Below are positions 7,924-16,718 of a DNA stretch of 64,000 bases, one piece after another (within the stretch, counting starts at the first letter, position 1; each line of letters begins with the position of its first letter). The DNA is from UBA6107 sp034430175 (GTDB lineage Bacteria > Chloroflexota > Anaerolineae > Anaerolineales > Anaerolineaceae): positions 83,623 through 147,622 of the forward strand of contig DAOUFI010000025.1 in the NCBI GenBank assembly GCA_034430175.1. Direction: 5' to 3'. The position numbers and the translations under genes were made by a program. Under the pieces are notes generated by a model. It saw only the letters and a list, made by a program, of their open reading frames with translations. It did no database searches and was not told the origin of the DNA.

Positions 7924-8925
7924 ATGGGAAGAATAACCCTTTATTACAAGAGAAATGATCCAGATATCGAGAAGATTATTCGGCAGGTGGAGAACCTGGC
8001 TGATGATCATCATTTGACATTGGTAGATCTATGTCTGGATGATGATCCGACGCTCTTAAGTCTTTATAACGATGTCACACCTGCGTTGCAAATCGGACCA
8101 TATCGTTTGAAATACCCGGTCGACGAAAAAGATATTCAAATCGCAATAGTATCCTACCAAGATCGTCAGGAAAGATATATCGCAGACTCCAGTCACAAGA
8201 AACAAAAAGAAGACGAATTTTTACACATTGCCTGGCATGAAAAAATTTCGTACTGGATGGCAAATAACTATCCATTATTTATTGCTATATTTTTAATGGT
8301 ATATATCGCGGTGCCTTTTCTGGCACCAATATTAATGAAAACAAAACATGATACCGCCGCAAATGTGATATATAAAACCTACAGCGCGGTTTGTCATCAA
8401 CTGGCATTTAGATCGTATTTCCTTTTTGGAGAACAGGCGATTTATCCCCGTGAATTGGCGGATATCCCGGGCATGATAACCTATGAGCAGGTCACAAAAA
8501 TGAACGCAAACGATTCCCAATTTGCTAGAAATTTCACAGGCAATGAAGTTGTGGGTTATAAAGTGGCAATTTGTGAACGAGATATTGCAATTTATGGTTC
8601 AATTGCTTTGTTCGCGATATTTTTTCAATTTGAAAAGAAAAAAACCAGGCAAATTCCATGGTATATCTGGGTGATTTTTGGAGTGCTTCCTATTGCAATC
8701 GATGGTGGTTCTCAACTCTTTAGTTTGGGAGGTACCTGGCCTGCCTGGTTTCCTATTCGGGAAAGTACCCCGTTATTACGGTCTCTTACTGGAGTGTTAT
8801 TTGGATTGGTCACAGCCTGGTATGCTTTTCCAATGATGGAAGAAAATATAGCTGAGAGCAAGAATTCAATGGCGAGAAAATTAGCCATCAAAAAACGATT
8901 AATCCAGAAAGCAGCAAAGTCATGA
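7924..8925 (+). CDS. Thioredoxin-like N-domain fused to DUF2085 membrane protein
   Basis: 333 residues. Residues 1-80 (ITLYYKRNDPDIEKIIRQVE ... VTPALQIGPYRLKYPV) have the beta-alpha-beta pattern and cis-proline-like VTPAL of glutaredoxin-like domains, but no CxxC, so a redox role is doubtful. From about residue 115 the protein is a multi-pass DUF2085 protein: CHQLAFRSYFLFGEQ, then CERDIAIYGSIALF, AIDGGSQLF and a final helix around GVLFGLVTAWYAFP. DUF2085 has no assigned function; its conserved Cys/His and Asp residues may bind metal. ATG 7924 is preferred to GTG 7915, weakly. It shares a 4-bp overlap with pgeF and is probably co-translated with it. Confidence 0.78.
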   Translation: MGRITLYYKRNDPDIEKIIRQVENLADDHHLTLVDLCLDDDPTLLSLYNDVTPALQIGPYRLKYPVDEKDIQIAIVSYQDRQERYIADSSHKKQKEDEFLHIAWHEKISYWMANNYPLFIAIFLMVYIAVPFLAPILMKTKHDTAANVIYKTYSAVCHQLAFRSYFLFGEQAIYPRELADIPGMITYEQVTKMNANDSQFARNFTGNEVVGYKVAICERDIAIYGSIALFAIFFQFEKKKTRQIPWYIWVIFGVLPIAIDGGSQLFSLGGTWPAWFPIRESTPLLRSLTGVLFGLVTAWYAFPMMEENIAESKNSMARKLAIKKRLIQKAAKS

Positions 8926-9704
8926 TTATCGAGAGATCTGGTGGAGTAGAAATTCATAGATTCGCCAGCTTTGACTCTTCCGTGGTATCACACGCTTTCT
9001 TTTCCCGTAATGGCGGAGTCAGCCCTGAACCTTGGAGTTCGCTGAATCAGGGTGGGGGGCTTGGCGACAGCAAAGATAACGTTATTGAAAATCGGAGACG
9101 CTCGTTTGCAGCCATTTGTCGACCGGTGGAATCTATTTATGATGTGTGGCAAGTTCACAGCGCTGACATTATCGTGGCGAATTCTCCCAGACCTCTGAAC
9201 GTAGAACATGTAAAAGCGGATGCGATCGTATCAACTAATCCAGAGATTACTTTATTTATGCGGTTCGCAGATTGTGTACCAATCATGGTATATGAAAAGT
9301 CAGGAATGGTGGCAGCGATAATCCATGCTGGCTGGCAGGGGACAGTGAAAAAAATTGTTGGAAAGACGATTTCCCTTCTTGTGAATGAATTAAACATCTC
9401 TCCTGGGAATTTGGTAGCTGGAATCGGGCCATCAATCGGACCATGTCATTATGAAATTGGGCATGAAGTTGAGAGGGCAGTAAAGGCATCCTTCCCTGAA
9501 AAATGGAATAGTTTGCTTTCCTATAAAGATTCGAGTATTTTTCTCGATCTTTGGAAAAGTAATCAACTTCAACTTGAAGAAATGGGTGTTGGAATTATTG
9601 AAGTAGCTAAAGAATGCACGGCTTGTCATAACGATACCTGGTTTAGTCACAGGTATGAGAAAGGTAATACGGGGCGATTTGGAGCTGCTCTTCATCTAAG
9701 GTGA
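8922..9704 (+). CDS. pgeF: Peptidoglycan editing factor / purine nucleoside phosphorylase-like PgeF (YfiH, DUF152)
   Basis: 260 residues, the normal length of the multicopper-polyphenol-oxidase-like YfiH family. Motifs: FFSRNGGVSPEPWSSLNQGG, WQVHSADIIV, RFADCVPIMVYE, IHAGWQGT and GIGPSIGPCHYEIG; the His, Cys and His of these motifs bind zinc. Family members show purine nucleoside phosphorylase and adenosine deaminase activity, and in E. coli PgeF keeps wrong amino acids out of peptidoglycan. It overlaps the DUF2085 gene by ATGA and precedes yggS by 5 bp, the usual pgeF-yggS-yggT order around cell-wall and division genes. Confidence 0.92.
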   Translation: MIIERSGGVEIHRFASFDSSVVSHAFFSRNGGVSPEPWSSLNQGGGLGDSKDNVIENRRRSFAAICRPVESIYDVWQVHSADIIVANSPRPLNVEHVKADAIVSTNPEITLFMRFADCVPIMVYEKSGMVAAIIHAGWQGTVKKIVGKTISLLVNELNISPGNLVAGIGPSIGPCHYEIGHEVERAVKASFPEKWNSLLSYKDSSIFLDLWKSNQLQLEEMGVGIIEVAKECTACHNDTWFSHRYEKGNTGRFGAALHLR

Positions 9705-9709
9705 TGGTA

Positions 9710-10423
9710 ATGAGCAATGTGATAAAAGAAAGATATTTGGCTGTATTGGAAAAGATTTCTTCATCCGAAATTTCATCGGGGAGAAGCCAGAATTCAGTAA
9801 AACTGATCGTAGTAACTAAGGGACAACCTGCAGCAAAAATTAATGAAGCTATTGCTGCGGGTGCGTACTTGCTTGGTGAAAACTATCCTGAAGAAACGGT
9901 AAAAAAGATCCCTGAGATAACTGGGGATGTTGAATGGCACATGATCGGGCACCTACAAAGTCGTAAGATAAAACATATCGTCGATCATTTTAAGATGATT
10001 CACTCAATAGATCGTGATGAGATAGCATTGAAATTGGATGCACAACTGGGAGCTGGCAAGAAAGTGATGCAGGCTTTATTCGAGGTAAACCTGAGCGGAG
10101 AATCATCGAAAAGCGGATATGTGGCATGGGATGAGAATACCTGGGAAGTACTCTGTGATCACTTTTTGGAATTAATGGAATTAAAGAGCTTGAAGTTTTG
10201 CGGCTTGATGACTATGCCTCCTTATGCAAACGACCCTGAAGAGTCACGTTATGTGTTTAAAAAATGTCGAAAACTTCTTAACATGATGCAAAATCGGATA
10301 GGGGCAACAAACTTTAATCAATTATCCATGGGAACCAGTCTGGATTATCAGGTTGCCATCCAGGAGGGAGCGACATTTGTTCGTATTGGAGAAGCGATTA
10401 TGGGTAAAAGGATCTATAGGTAA
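9710..10423 (+). CDS. yggS: PLP homeostasis protein (YggS/PLPBP family)
   Basis: 237 residues forming the alanine-racemase-like TIM barrel that binds PLP without known enzyme activity. KLIVVTKGQPAAKINEAI contains the PLP lysine, LGENYPEE matches the LGENYVQE family motif, WHMIGHLQSRKIKHIV is diagnostic, and GLMTMPPYANDPEESRYVFKK with LSMGTSLDYQVAIQEGATFVRIG completes the barrel. ATG 9710 is chosen over GTG 9701 and ATG 9704 because AAGGTG lies six bases upstream, inside the end of pgeF. Context is pgeF-yggS-yggT-yggU. Confidence 0.94.
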   Translation: MSNVIKERYLAVLEKISSSEISSGRSQNSVKLIVVTKGQPAAKINEAIAAGAYLLGENYPEETVKKIPEITGDVEWHMIGHLQSRKIKHIVDHFKMIHSIDRDEIALKLDAQLGAGKKVMQALFEVNLSGESSKSGYVAWDENTWEVLCDHFLELMELKSLKFCGLMTMPPYANDPEESRYVFKKCRKLLNMMQNRIGATNFNQLSMGTSLDYQVAIQEGATFVRIGEAIMGKRIYR

Positions 10424-10448
10424 ATTAAAGAAAGATATAATATTAATC

Positions 10449-10691
10449 ATGGCAAATACAATTATTTGGGTAATTTTTCAGGCAATTTCGTTTATTGTCC
10501 TTGTGGACGTTATTTTGTCCTATTTTATGTCTCCTTACCAGCTAATACGGCGTGCTTTGGATAAGATCGTTGATCCATTGTTGGCACCAATTCGAAAAAT
10601 CGTTCCACCTGTACTGGGTTTCGATTTGAGTCCAGTAATATTAATATTGTTGCTTCAGTTACTTCAGACAGTCTTATTTAGGATACTCTAG
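10449..10691 (+). CDS. YggT family membrane protein
   Basis: 80 residues with two membrane helices (IIWVIFQAISFIVLVDVILSYF and LSPVILILLLQLLQTVLF) separated by the family's basic cytoplasmic loop LIRRALDKIVDPLLAPIRKIVPP. YggT proteins are small inner-membrane proteins often found beside yggS, sepF or divIVA and linked to cell division or osmotic shock. The start ATG 10449 gives the standard N-terminus; an upstream in-frame start at 10353 would lie inside yggS. The next gene begins 2 bp after its stop. Confidence 0.9.
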   Translation: MANTIIWVIFQAISFIVLVDVILSYFMSPYQLIRRALDKIVDPLLAPIRKIVPPVLGFDLSPVILILLLQLLQTVLFRIL

Positions 10692-10693
10692 CC

Positions 10694-11005
10694 ATGGCAG
10701 AGAAAAGGTATAACTTTAAAGAAGGAATAGGTGGTGCTGCTATTTCGGTTCGAGTTACTCCGAGATCTTCAAAAAATGAGATCTCCGAGATACTTGAAGA
10801 TGGGACAATAAAAATCAAATTGACTGCGCCGCCAGTGGATGGTAAAGCCAATGAGGCGTTGATCGAATTTTTGGCAAAGGTTCTAATTATCAAGACGAAT
10901 CAACTGGATATTGTTGCTGGTCAAACAGGACGGGATAAGTTGATCACGATTACCGGATTAAGGCCTGAGGAAGTACACAAAAGGATTATGGCACTTACAA
11001 ATTAG
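10694..11005 (+). CDS. DUF167 (YggU) family protein
   Basis: 103 residues. The family signature is clear: ISVRVTPRSSKNEISEI, IKIKLTAPPVDGKANEALIEFLAKVL and DIVAGQTGRDKLITITGL. DUF167 proteins are small alpha/beta proteins of unknown biochemical role, regularly linked to yggT as here. It is the last gene of the plus-strand run and its stop overlaps the end of the convergent NACHT gene by 4 bp. Confidence 0.92.
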   Translation: MAEKRYNFKEGIGGAAISVRVTPRSSKNEISEILEDGTIKIKLTAPPVDGKANEALIEFLAKVLIIKTNQLDIVAGQTGRDKLITITGLRPEEVHKRIMALTN

Positions 11006-13419
11006 CGCCAACTGATATCCAATCCGCGTTTACTTAAACTAAACAATGAATTTATCGCGAAATCGCGAAGATTGCTCGTCTCTTGACGGGCAATCATATT
11101 TAAATACTGAATTAATTCAGGTGTTGGTTGATCAAGAAGGTAATGTAACGCCGTCTTCTTGTCACCCTCTTGTCCTTTATCAAGGATGGTAAACAAGAGC
11201 TGGTCAGGAAAGATTTTGGAGGATAGCTCCATTTTATACTCTTCGGCTTTTTCGAGTGTCCAGGGATTCTCGTGAACGGGAAGCCATTTCTGGGGTATGA
11301 GAGATTTATCTTCCCCTAGATGTTCCAAGGCAAAGATAGCTGAATCTCTGACGACCCACTGGGTGTCTTCCAGACTTGCCTTTTCAAGAACCTCATGTAC
11401 CCATGGTTCATTAATTCGACTCAATCCAGCAATGGCTGCTTTGCGAGCCAGGTAATTATCGGTTGACATAAATTCTCTCAACATGGCATGACCTTCCGGT
11501 TCATGCATGGCCAGGACCTCACAGGCATTTGCGCGGATCTGTTCATCAGCGGTAAAAATAACATTAACTAAAGCATCTTGAGCAGGAATCGTCCAAATTT
11601 TGCCTAATGAAAGCACGGCAGTATTTTCAACAGCTATAACTTCATCATTTACAAGCTCATTCAAGCCGGCAATAGCTTTTTCGTCGGAATACATTCCTAG
11701 GCCAAGAGCCGACAACTGGCGAACGATGGGATCGCGATTATCTTTCATGATCAATAGCAAAGAGGCAATTGAGGGATCCTGAAGTACTGAAAGCGAATGG
11801 ATCAGTTGAGACCGCAATCCAAAGGGAATGTTTCTATCCTGGAGTAGACGCGCTGATCGTTTGAAAATCTCTGTGCGAAGAGCATCCCCCTGATTTGTAA
11901 GGGATAACCATTTTAAACCAATCAGGTAATTTCGATGTAACGGTTGATCGCTTTGCTCAAGATAAGAGATAAACGGTGACAGTTCAGAATAATTCGATGC
12001 TTTTTGTACCGCATATGAAAGATCAGTGGAAGATTGTATTGATTCTTGAAGAGACGGTAATAGGCTGTCTGGTGAAATTTGAGCTCTCAAGTAACCAGAG
12101 ATGACCATATTTGTTAAACGTAATGTCGCATCTGGTTGTTCGACAAAGAGTGAATTGCTTACCAACAATTCGATCACATCTTTCGAACTCAAGCGTCGGG
12201 ATTCATCATGGATAAAGTAATCTGATCGAGAGTTTAAAATATTTGTTAGTATTTCTCTTGTCAGGTTGCCTTGATCAGGTTTTAAAAGGAAGTCAGCAAT
12301 TGCGTTGTATCCATAGGGAGAGATCGATTGATCTGAAATCAATCCAAGATAAGACTCATATAGTTTGACAGGGTTGGAGGATTGGATCGCATTCGCTAAT
12401 GATAGCCAAACTTTTAAAGTCAGATCAAAAGGGCTGGAATAGGATTCATCCTGTAATAGCCAATATCTTGTACGAGATACATGAGTTTTCAAAGTTTCAA
12501 GATCAATATCTGAATTAGATTTCGTGGCTTCAAGAAAAGAGGTACACCACTTCGAAATGAAAGACGATCGTTGTGATTTGTTCCATGGGGAAAGGGCAAA
12601 CTGCATAAAACCCAACTCTTGAAGTCTTCCCGAGTAAAAAGTACCTGAAGTAGTAACTATTTTGATGCCTGGGAAAAACGATTGAAGGTCTTTGATCTTT
12701 TCTACGATGCGATCAAAGTCTAAGCGCTCCATTTCATCCAGAGCGTCGATAAATAAAACCAATTTTGAAGATCGAAGAGATTGCTGGATGATTTCATCAA
12801 TGGTTTTTTGAGGAAGCCCTTTTATATTTGATGTTAAGAATTTAAAGACCTTTTCGTTTGCAGAATCATCTGTGTTTAAGAAATCATGCGCCTGCATCAA
12901 TATCGGCAGATCTTTAGTTTCATCCTGTGCCAGTTTACTAGCTAATGCCGATAGCGCAGCCGTTTTTCCAGTACCAGGATTGCCACTGATACAAATATAT
13001 GGATATGCATTAATCAGGGTTTCAATTGAGATCAAAGGCGCAGGATAATCTGCAGTTAATTCGGGAGTCTCGGGAGTATACGGAAGGATGGAAAGAAATT
13101 TGAAAGCCTGATCATCATCACTCTTTTCCGGGAAGCATTCTGTCGATGCGATAACCGCAGGTTCGACTAATATCTTATCCAATGGGAAAAGCGAAGATGC
13201 AAGATGACTCGATTGTGCTTTTCTCAAAGTAAAAAGGCGAATACTATGTTCGCGATTGATGTTCTTCAGGCGTTCCTGCCTCAAGCGATTTTCAGCGGCA
13301 GTCTGCTTCAATTTTGGAAGTAATTTTGACAAACGAAGCAAAATTAGCCAGAAGATTGTCGCCAGAGCAAATCCGAACCAGAAGGAGAGAAGATCCAATT
13401 TTGGTAGATGAATATTCAC
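11002..13419 (-). CDS. Membrane-anchored NACHT-type STAND NTPase with HEAT repeats
   Basis: About 805 residues. One N-terminal membrane helix (LLSFWFGFALATIFWLILL) is followed by a basic coiled region. The NACHT P-loop is ICISGNPGTGKTAALSALA near residues 143-160, and LVLFIDALDEME is Walker B with the small-residue-Asp-Glu pattern of NACHT. After a helical winged region (SPFDLTLKVWLSL) the last 300 residues are HEAT-like repeats (DPIVRQLSALGLGMYSDEKA, VIAVENTAVLSLGKI, DTQWVVRDSAIFALEHLGED). This is a sensor-switch layout; no effector domain such as nuclease or TIR is present. GTG 13419 with AGG eight bases before is preferred to GTG 13449. It lies directly behind the coiled-coil zinc-ribbon gene. 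Role unknown. Confidence 0.82.
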   Translation of the reverse strand: MNIHLPKLDLLSFWFGFALATIFWLILLRLSKLLPKLKQTAAENRLRQERLKNINREHSIRLFTLRKAQSSHLASSLFPLDKILVEPAVIASTECFPEKSDDDQAFKFLSILPYTPETPELTADYPAPLISIETLINAYPYICISGNPGTGKTAALSALASKLAQDETKDLPILMQAHDFLNTDDSANEKVFKFLTSNIKGLPQKTIDEIIQQSLRSSKLVLFIDALDEMERLDFDRIVEKIKDLQSFFPGIKIVTTSGTFYSGRLQELGFMQFALSPWNKSQRSSFISKWCTSFLEATKSNSDIDLETLKTHVSRTRYWLLQDESYSSPFDLTLKVWLSLANAIQSSNPVKLYESYLGLISDQSISPYGYNAIADFLLKPDQGNLTREILTNILNSRSDYFIHDESRRLSSKDVIELLVSNSLFVEQPDATLRLTNMVISGYLRAQISPDSLLPSLQESIQSSTDLSYAVQKASNYSELSPFISYLEQSDQPLHRNYLIGLKWLSLTNQGDALRTEIFKRSARLLQDRNIPFGLRSQLIHSLSVLQDPSIASLLLIMKDNRDPIVRQLSALGLGMYSDEKAIAGLNELVNDEVIAVENTAVLSLGKIWTIPAQDALVNVIFTADEQIRANACEVLAMHEPEGHAMLREFMSTDNYLARKAAIAGLSRINEPWVHEVLEKASLEDTQWVVRDSAIFALEHLGEDKSLIPQKWLPVHENPWTLEKAEEYKMELSSKIFPDQLLFTILDKGQEGDKKTALHYLLDQPTPELIQYLNMIARQETSNLRDFAINSLFSLSKRGLDISWR

Positions 13420-13423
13420 TGTC

Positions 13424-14128
13424 TCAACCTGTATATAGAATTCGCCCACAAGAATGGCAGGTAATCAAGGTCATCGAGTTTCGTGCTTTTTGGATGTCAG
13501 CCGCAGTAATTTCAGAGCCGCATATGGTGCAGGATTCGTCTTCGACAGAGGCAACAGCAATTCGATTTTTCGAAATTCGAAGTTTTTCATATAGCGATAT
13601 ATGGTCCTGCGAGATTTGACCGAGAATCGCATCACGTTCAGAAATTATTTTTTCTTTTTCTTTCTTTAATTGTTCGTTCTCGAGTAAAAGAGATTGGTTG
13701 GAGTTCTGCCATTCAGAAAAAATTGAATTGTAGTTTTCTTTGGCTTCAGACAACTTGTTATTTATTTCCTCAAATTCTGTTAATCTAGAGAACTGTTGAT
13801 CTTCAAGTGAAGATAATGCCGATCGAAGAGACGCAATCTCCTTCTGAAGATCTGATAACTCCTTAGGATTCTTGTTAGTGCCATTGTATAATGCTGATTC
13901 AGACTGTTGAATCTTGATTGTTTTTGCATTTACTGCGGTCTCAAGATCAGAAATTTCAATATTCTTCTGTTGTGCTTCTTTTTCCCATCTGGCAAGAGAA
14001 TCGGATGCTTGCTGGCAAGCCAAGTTTTGATGGATGGATTCATCGATGTTTGCCATGCGAGTGGCGATTTGATCGATGCGAAGATCCAATTTTTGGAGTT
14101 GGAAAAGATGGAAACTTGGGTTAGTCAT
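13424..14128 (-). CDS. Coiled-coil protein with C4 zinc ribbon (zf-RING_7/CdsZ-like)
   Basis: 234 residues. Most of the chain is a long antiparallel coiled coil (LQKLDLRIDQIATRM at the start, LSDLQKEIASLRSALSSLEDQ, QLKKEKEKIISERDAILGQI). The end is a zinc ribbon with CTICGSEITAADIQKARN and CHSCGRILY, two CxxC pairs. This is the architecture of the family containing Mycobacterium CdnL-neighbouring and Chlamydia CdsZ-type proteins; its role is unsettled, often linked to RNA polymerase or secretion. ATG 14128 has GGAG nine bases upstream and overlaps the MogA-like gene by 8 bp. The NACHT gene follows, so the two proteins are probably made together. Confidence 0.85.
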   Translation of the reverse strand: MTNPSFHLFQLQKLDLRIDQIATRMANIDESIHQNLACQQASDSLARWEKEAQQKNIEISDLETAVNAKTIKIQQSESALYNGTNKNPKELSDLQKEIASLRSALSSLEDQQFSRLTEFEEINNKLSEAKENYNSIFSEWQNSNQSLLLENEQLKKEKEKIISERDAILGQISQDHISLYEKLRISKNRIAVASVEDESCTICGSEITAADIQKARNSMTLITCHSCGRILYTG

Positions 14129-14648
14129 TTTGCTTGTCTCCAGAGCGGTGGCTTGTTTCAACGATAGGAGATTCCCGGAGCATTGCGATTGAATGAGGAA
14201 AAATGGATATAGCAGCTTCCATGTTTTCGATAACCGCTTTGGGACTTCCGGGGAGATTAACGATTAAAGTGCTGCCCAATATTCCACAACATGCACGAGA
14301 AAGAATCGCATTCGGGTTGCTCTTTCTGCCTTCAGCCCGCATCAATTCGGGGATTCCTGGAACTATTTTTTCAATCACTGCCAGGGTGGCTTCAGGAGTG
14401 ACATCGCGAGATGTAAAACCAGTTCCGCCTGTTGTTAAAATAATATCCAAGTCTTTTCGAGAGCAGAGGTCTAACAGGGTTTTCTTGATCAATTCAATGT
14501 CATCGGGAATGAGTCTGGTATCCACGATTTGCCATCCATGCAATGTGACGTAATCAGCAAGGACAGCTCCAGAAAGATCTGAATAGCTTCCCGATGATGC
14601 GCGATCAGAAATTGTCACAATGGCACAATGGATGGGGCTTTCCGGCAT
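14121..14648 (-). CDS. MogA/MoaB-like molybdenum cofactor protein
   Basis: 175 residues, normal for the MoaB/Mog family, which binds or adenylylates molybdopterin during molybdenum cofactor synthesis. Seen: CAIVTISDRASSGSYSDLSG, ILTTGGTGFTSRDVTPEAT, the MoCF signature, and NLPGSPKAVIENM near the C-terminus. MoaB and MogA cannot be separated with certainty from sequence alone. It starts 2 bp after the PHP-AlbA_2 gene stop (GAGGAAG upstream) and overlaps the next gene by 8 bp. The window's molybdenum hydroxylase operon at 37-46 kb is a plausible user of the cofactor. Confidence 0.88.
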   Translation of the reverse strand: MPESPIHCAIVTISDRASSGSYSDLSGAVLADYVTLHGWQIVDTRLIPDDIELIKKTLLDLCSRKDLDIILTTGGTGFTSRDVTPEATLAVIEKIVPGIPELMRAEGRKSNPNAILSRACCGILGSTLIVNLPGSPKAVIENMEAAISIFPHSIAMLRESPIVETSHRSGDKQND

Positions 14649-14649
14649 A

Positions 14650-16422
14650 TCAGGTCGCTTCCTCCTCAGACAGGAAAACTTTCCACGGTCCATGGATGCC
14701 ATCAACGGTAACCCCAAAGAAATAACGAAAACCGCTGGTTGTTTTTTGAATCAGATCGTAATGAGTAAATTTTCCCTGTGAATACTGACGAAGCAAGCCA
14801 AAGTCACCCTGCCAGGTAATCTTTTCTTTCTCGATATCTGAAGTAATCTCATTGTATTTAGTTAAAGCATAAGACCACAGTCGTCGTGCGGATGTGGTAG
14901 TCACGTTCTTGACGATATTTCCATTGCGGAGATCACGTAGAGAGTAAAAACTCTTACCATTACGCATAGTGGTCGCCACAACTTCTACACCTGTTCGAGG
15001 ATCGGTATTAAAATCCATTTCATTCAGGGGTGGCTGCGAGGAAATCTCAGCAGAGGTATCAATCATTGTTGGCTGTGCAGAAATCATTTGTGGCGCAACA
15101 AAGGAAAATTGCTTACCGCGTTGTACTAGATTTACTATTTCGTCTCTCACAGCGAGATTGGTTTCTTCTTCATCGCGGACAAAGATCTTGTTATCATCTA
15201 GAGCATAAGGTGGCTCCTCGCCGCGAGGAACTAAAATTCGCAGGATAGATTTCCCCTTATATTTTTGTTGGTCAATCGTCAGGTGAAGTGGTGGGCTGAT
15301 CCGATTAGCAACTTCTTTTTCGAGTTGTTTTGTTAATTGATCAGGGTTCTGCACACCAATTGGTGGAGTGTGTGAGTCTGCCGAAAGGCCGATGAACAAT
15401 GAGCCACCGTTGGTATTGGCAAAGGCGCATATATCGGAGAGAATTGCGAAAACCTTGCCACCGCGAATTGTAGCTGTTTCATGAAAATCCTGGATGATAT
15501 TGGCGCCCTCATCGCGAGCGGATTGCACAAAGTCAAATTGTTGGGCTTCAGCCCTGTACTGATGAGGACGAGTTCGTGAGAAATCATTAGAAAGAAAGAG
15601 GTTTTTTAGTTCCTCAAAGGTCAGGCTAGGCAACAATACATCTGTAGTGCGGTCTCCTATACCAAGGTTCTTTTTGCGAGAGGGATCGGTAGTAAGACGA
15701 TGGGAATCAGAACCTTGGATGCAATGCATTCGTCGGGGATATTCTGGTTTTGTCCCATTGAAGAAAGCTGCGGTGGTGCGGTTTCCCTTTAGCTCAAGAT
15801 CGGTAACTTCAAGCGCGTGAAGGTTGGGATCCTGGGTGTATGCGATTCGAGTTTGTCCTCCAAAATTTAGCCCACGCATGGCAACGCCATTGGTTGAATT
15901 AGCGTGAGCGGCGATGACGATACCTCCGGCCTGGTTGATCAACTGGTAAGCGTTTAGAACATCAATGGATGCTCCTGCCGCTGGTTTGCCTTCATCGAGA
16001 TTTTCAGGGGCGATAGATAGACTAAGCAGGAGGTGTTCGATTTCGCGAATATTCTTGGAAGGTGAAAAAATAGCAAGTATATGAAAACCAAAAGTTGCTG
16101 TGAATTCAAAACCAGGAAGAAGTAGTATCTTTTTCAATAAGCGATGATATTCATTTAGCTTGATACGTTCATCTGGTTGAATTCGATTAAGTTTCTCCAG
16201 CAATTCAAGCTGGCGGATCTCATCAAAAAGTGTATGATAACCTGCTACGGTATTATGATCTGTAAACGAAAGAATATCGATTCCTCGTGATTCGGCTTTT
16301 TGTAAAATTTCCAAGTATGTGACACCCGGTTGTTGAAAATCTTCAGAAGCCGGGGTATGGATATGAATATCCATGTTGTACCATTTATTGGCTGTCTTTC
16401 CCTCAACTTTTTTTTGTTTCAT
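14650..16422 (-). CDS. PHP-domain phosphoesterase fused to AlbA_2/Schlafen-like domain
   Basis: 590 residues. The N-terminal half is a PHP domain: MDIHIHTPASEDF (metal His pair), ILSFTDHNTVAGY, LLPGFEFTATFGFHILAIF, IVIAAHANS and CIQGSDSHRL, which keep the metal-binding His/Asp set. Residues about 300-430 match the AlbA_2 (divergent AAA-4/Schlafen) domain: IRGGKVFAILSDICAFANT, NGGSLFIGLSADSHTPPIG and ILVPRGEEPPYALDDNKIFV. The last 130 residues seem to be a separate beta-rich region (GVEVVATTMRNGKSFYSLRD). PHP domains hydrolyse phosphoesters; AlbA_2 binds nucleic acid in several regulators and tRNA-targeting proteins. It is the first gene of a four-gene minus-strand unit ending with the NACHT protein. 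Confidence 0.84.
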   Translation of the reverse strand: MKQKKVEGKTANKWYNMDIHIHTPASEDFQQPGVTYLEILQKAESRGIDILSFTDHNTVAGYHTLFDEIRQLELLEKLNRIQPDERIKLNEYHRLLKKILLLPGFEFTATFGFHILAIFSPSKNIREIEHLLLSLSIAPENLDEGKPAAGASIDVLNAYQLINQAGGIVIAAHANSTNGVAMRGLNFGGQTRIAYTQDPNLHALEVTDLELKGNRTTAAFFNGTKPEYPRRMHCIQGSDSHRLTTDPSRKKNLGIGDRTTDVLLPSLTFEELKNLFLSNDFSRTRPHQYRAEAQQFDFVQSARDEGANIIQDFHETATIRGGKVFAILSDICAFANTNGGSLFIGLSADSHTPPIGVQNPDQLTKQLEKEVANRISPPLHLTIDQQKYKGKSILRILVPRGEEPPYALDDNKIFVRDEEETNLAVRDEIVNLVQRGKQFSFVAPQMISAQPTMIDTSAEISSQPPLNEMDFNTDPRTGVEVVATTMRNGKSFYSLRDLRNGNIVKNVTTTSARRLWSYALTKYNEITSDIEKEKITWQGDFGLLRQYSQGKFTHYDLIQKTTSGFRYFFGVTVDGIHGPWKVFLSEEEAT

Positions 16423-16546
16423 TCAATAATTCCTTAATCATCCAGAATTCACTGGATGCATTCTTCTTTTTATTATTTTATCATTCATCACTATTGTAGC
16501 GTACAAAAAATCAATCGAAATGGACTTATGGTTTATTAAACAGTAA

Positions 16547-16568
16547 CAGGTAGAGATTACTCTACCTG
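16547..16568 (-). terminator. Hairpin downstream of tRNA-Arg
   Basis: A perfect 9-bp stem (16547-16555 with 16560-16568) closes a 4-base loop, 16 bases after the tRNA 3' end on the minus strand. The bases that follow are only moderately T-rich, so termination is likely but may be weak. Confidence 0.55.
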
Positions 16569-16583
16569 CATTATATTTACAAA

Positions 16584-16659
16584 TGGCGCCCCCGGTGAGA
16601 CTCGAACTCACAACCAACAGCTTAGAAGGCTGGTGCTCTGTCCATTGCGCTACGGGGGC
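16584..16659 (-). tRNA. tRNA-Arg (anticodon TCT)
   Basis: On the minus strand the sequence folds as a cloverleaf: acceptor GCCCCCG (16659-16653) pairs with CGGGGGC (16594-16588), followed by discriminator G and an encoded CCA (16586-16584). The D-arm contains GCGC...GAGC, the anticodon loop is CTTCTAA giving TCT (reads AGA), and the T-arm is GTGAG-TTCGAGT-CTCAC. Stand-alone gene with its own extended -10 promoter and a downstream hairpin. Confidence 0.96.
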
Positions 16660-16718
16660 TGGTAATCCACAGACGATTTCGGTTGAATTCCGTCTAATGG
16701 CTTACGTCACGACCAAAG

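Noticed and set aside
11002..13419. NACHT protein called as an anti-phage defence system
   Set aside because: There is no effector domain, no toxin or nuclease partner and no neighbouring defence genes; kept as unknown signalling NTPase.
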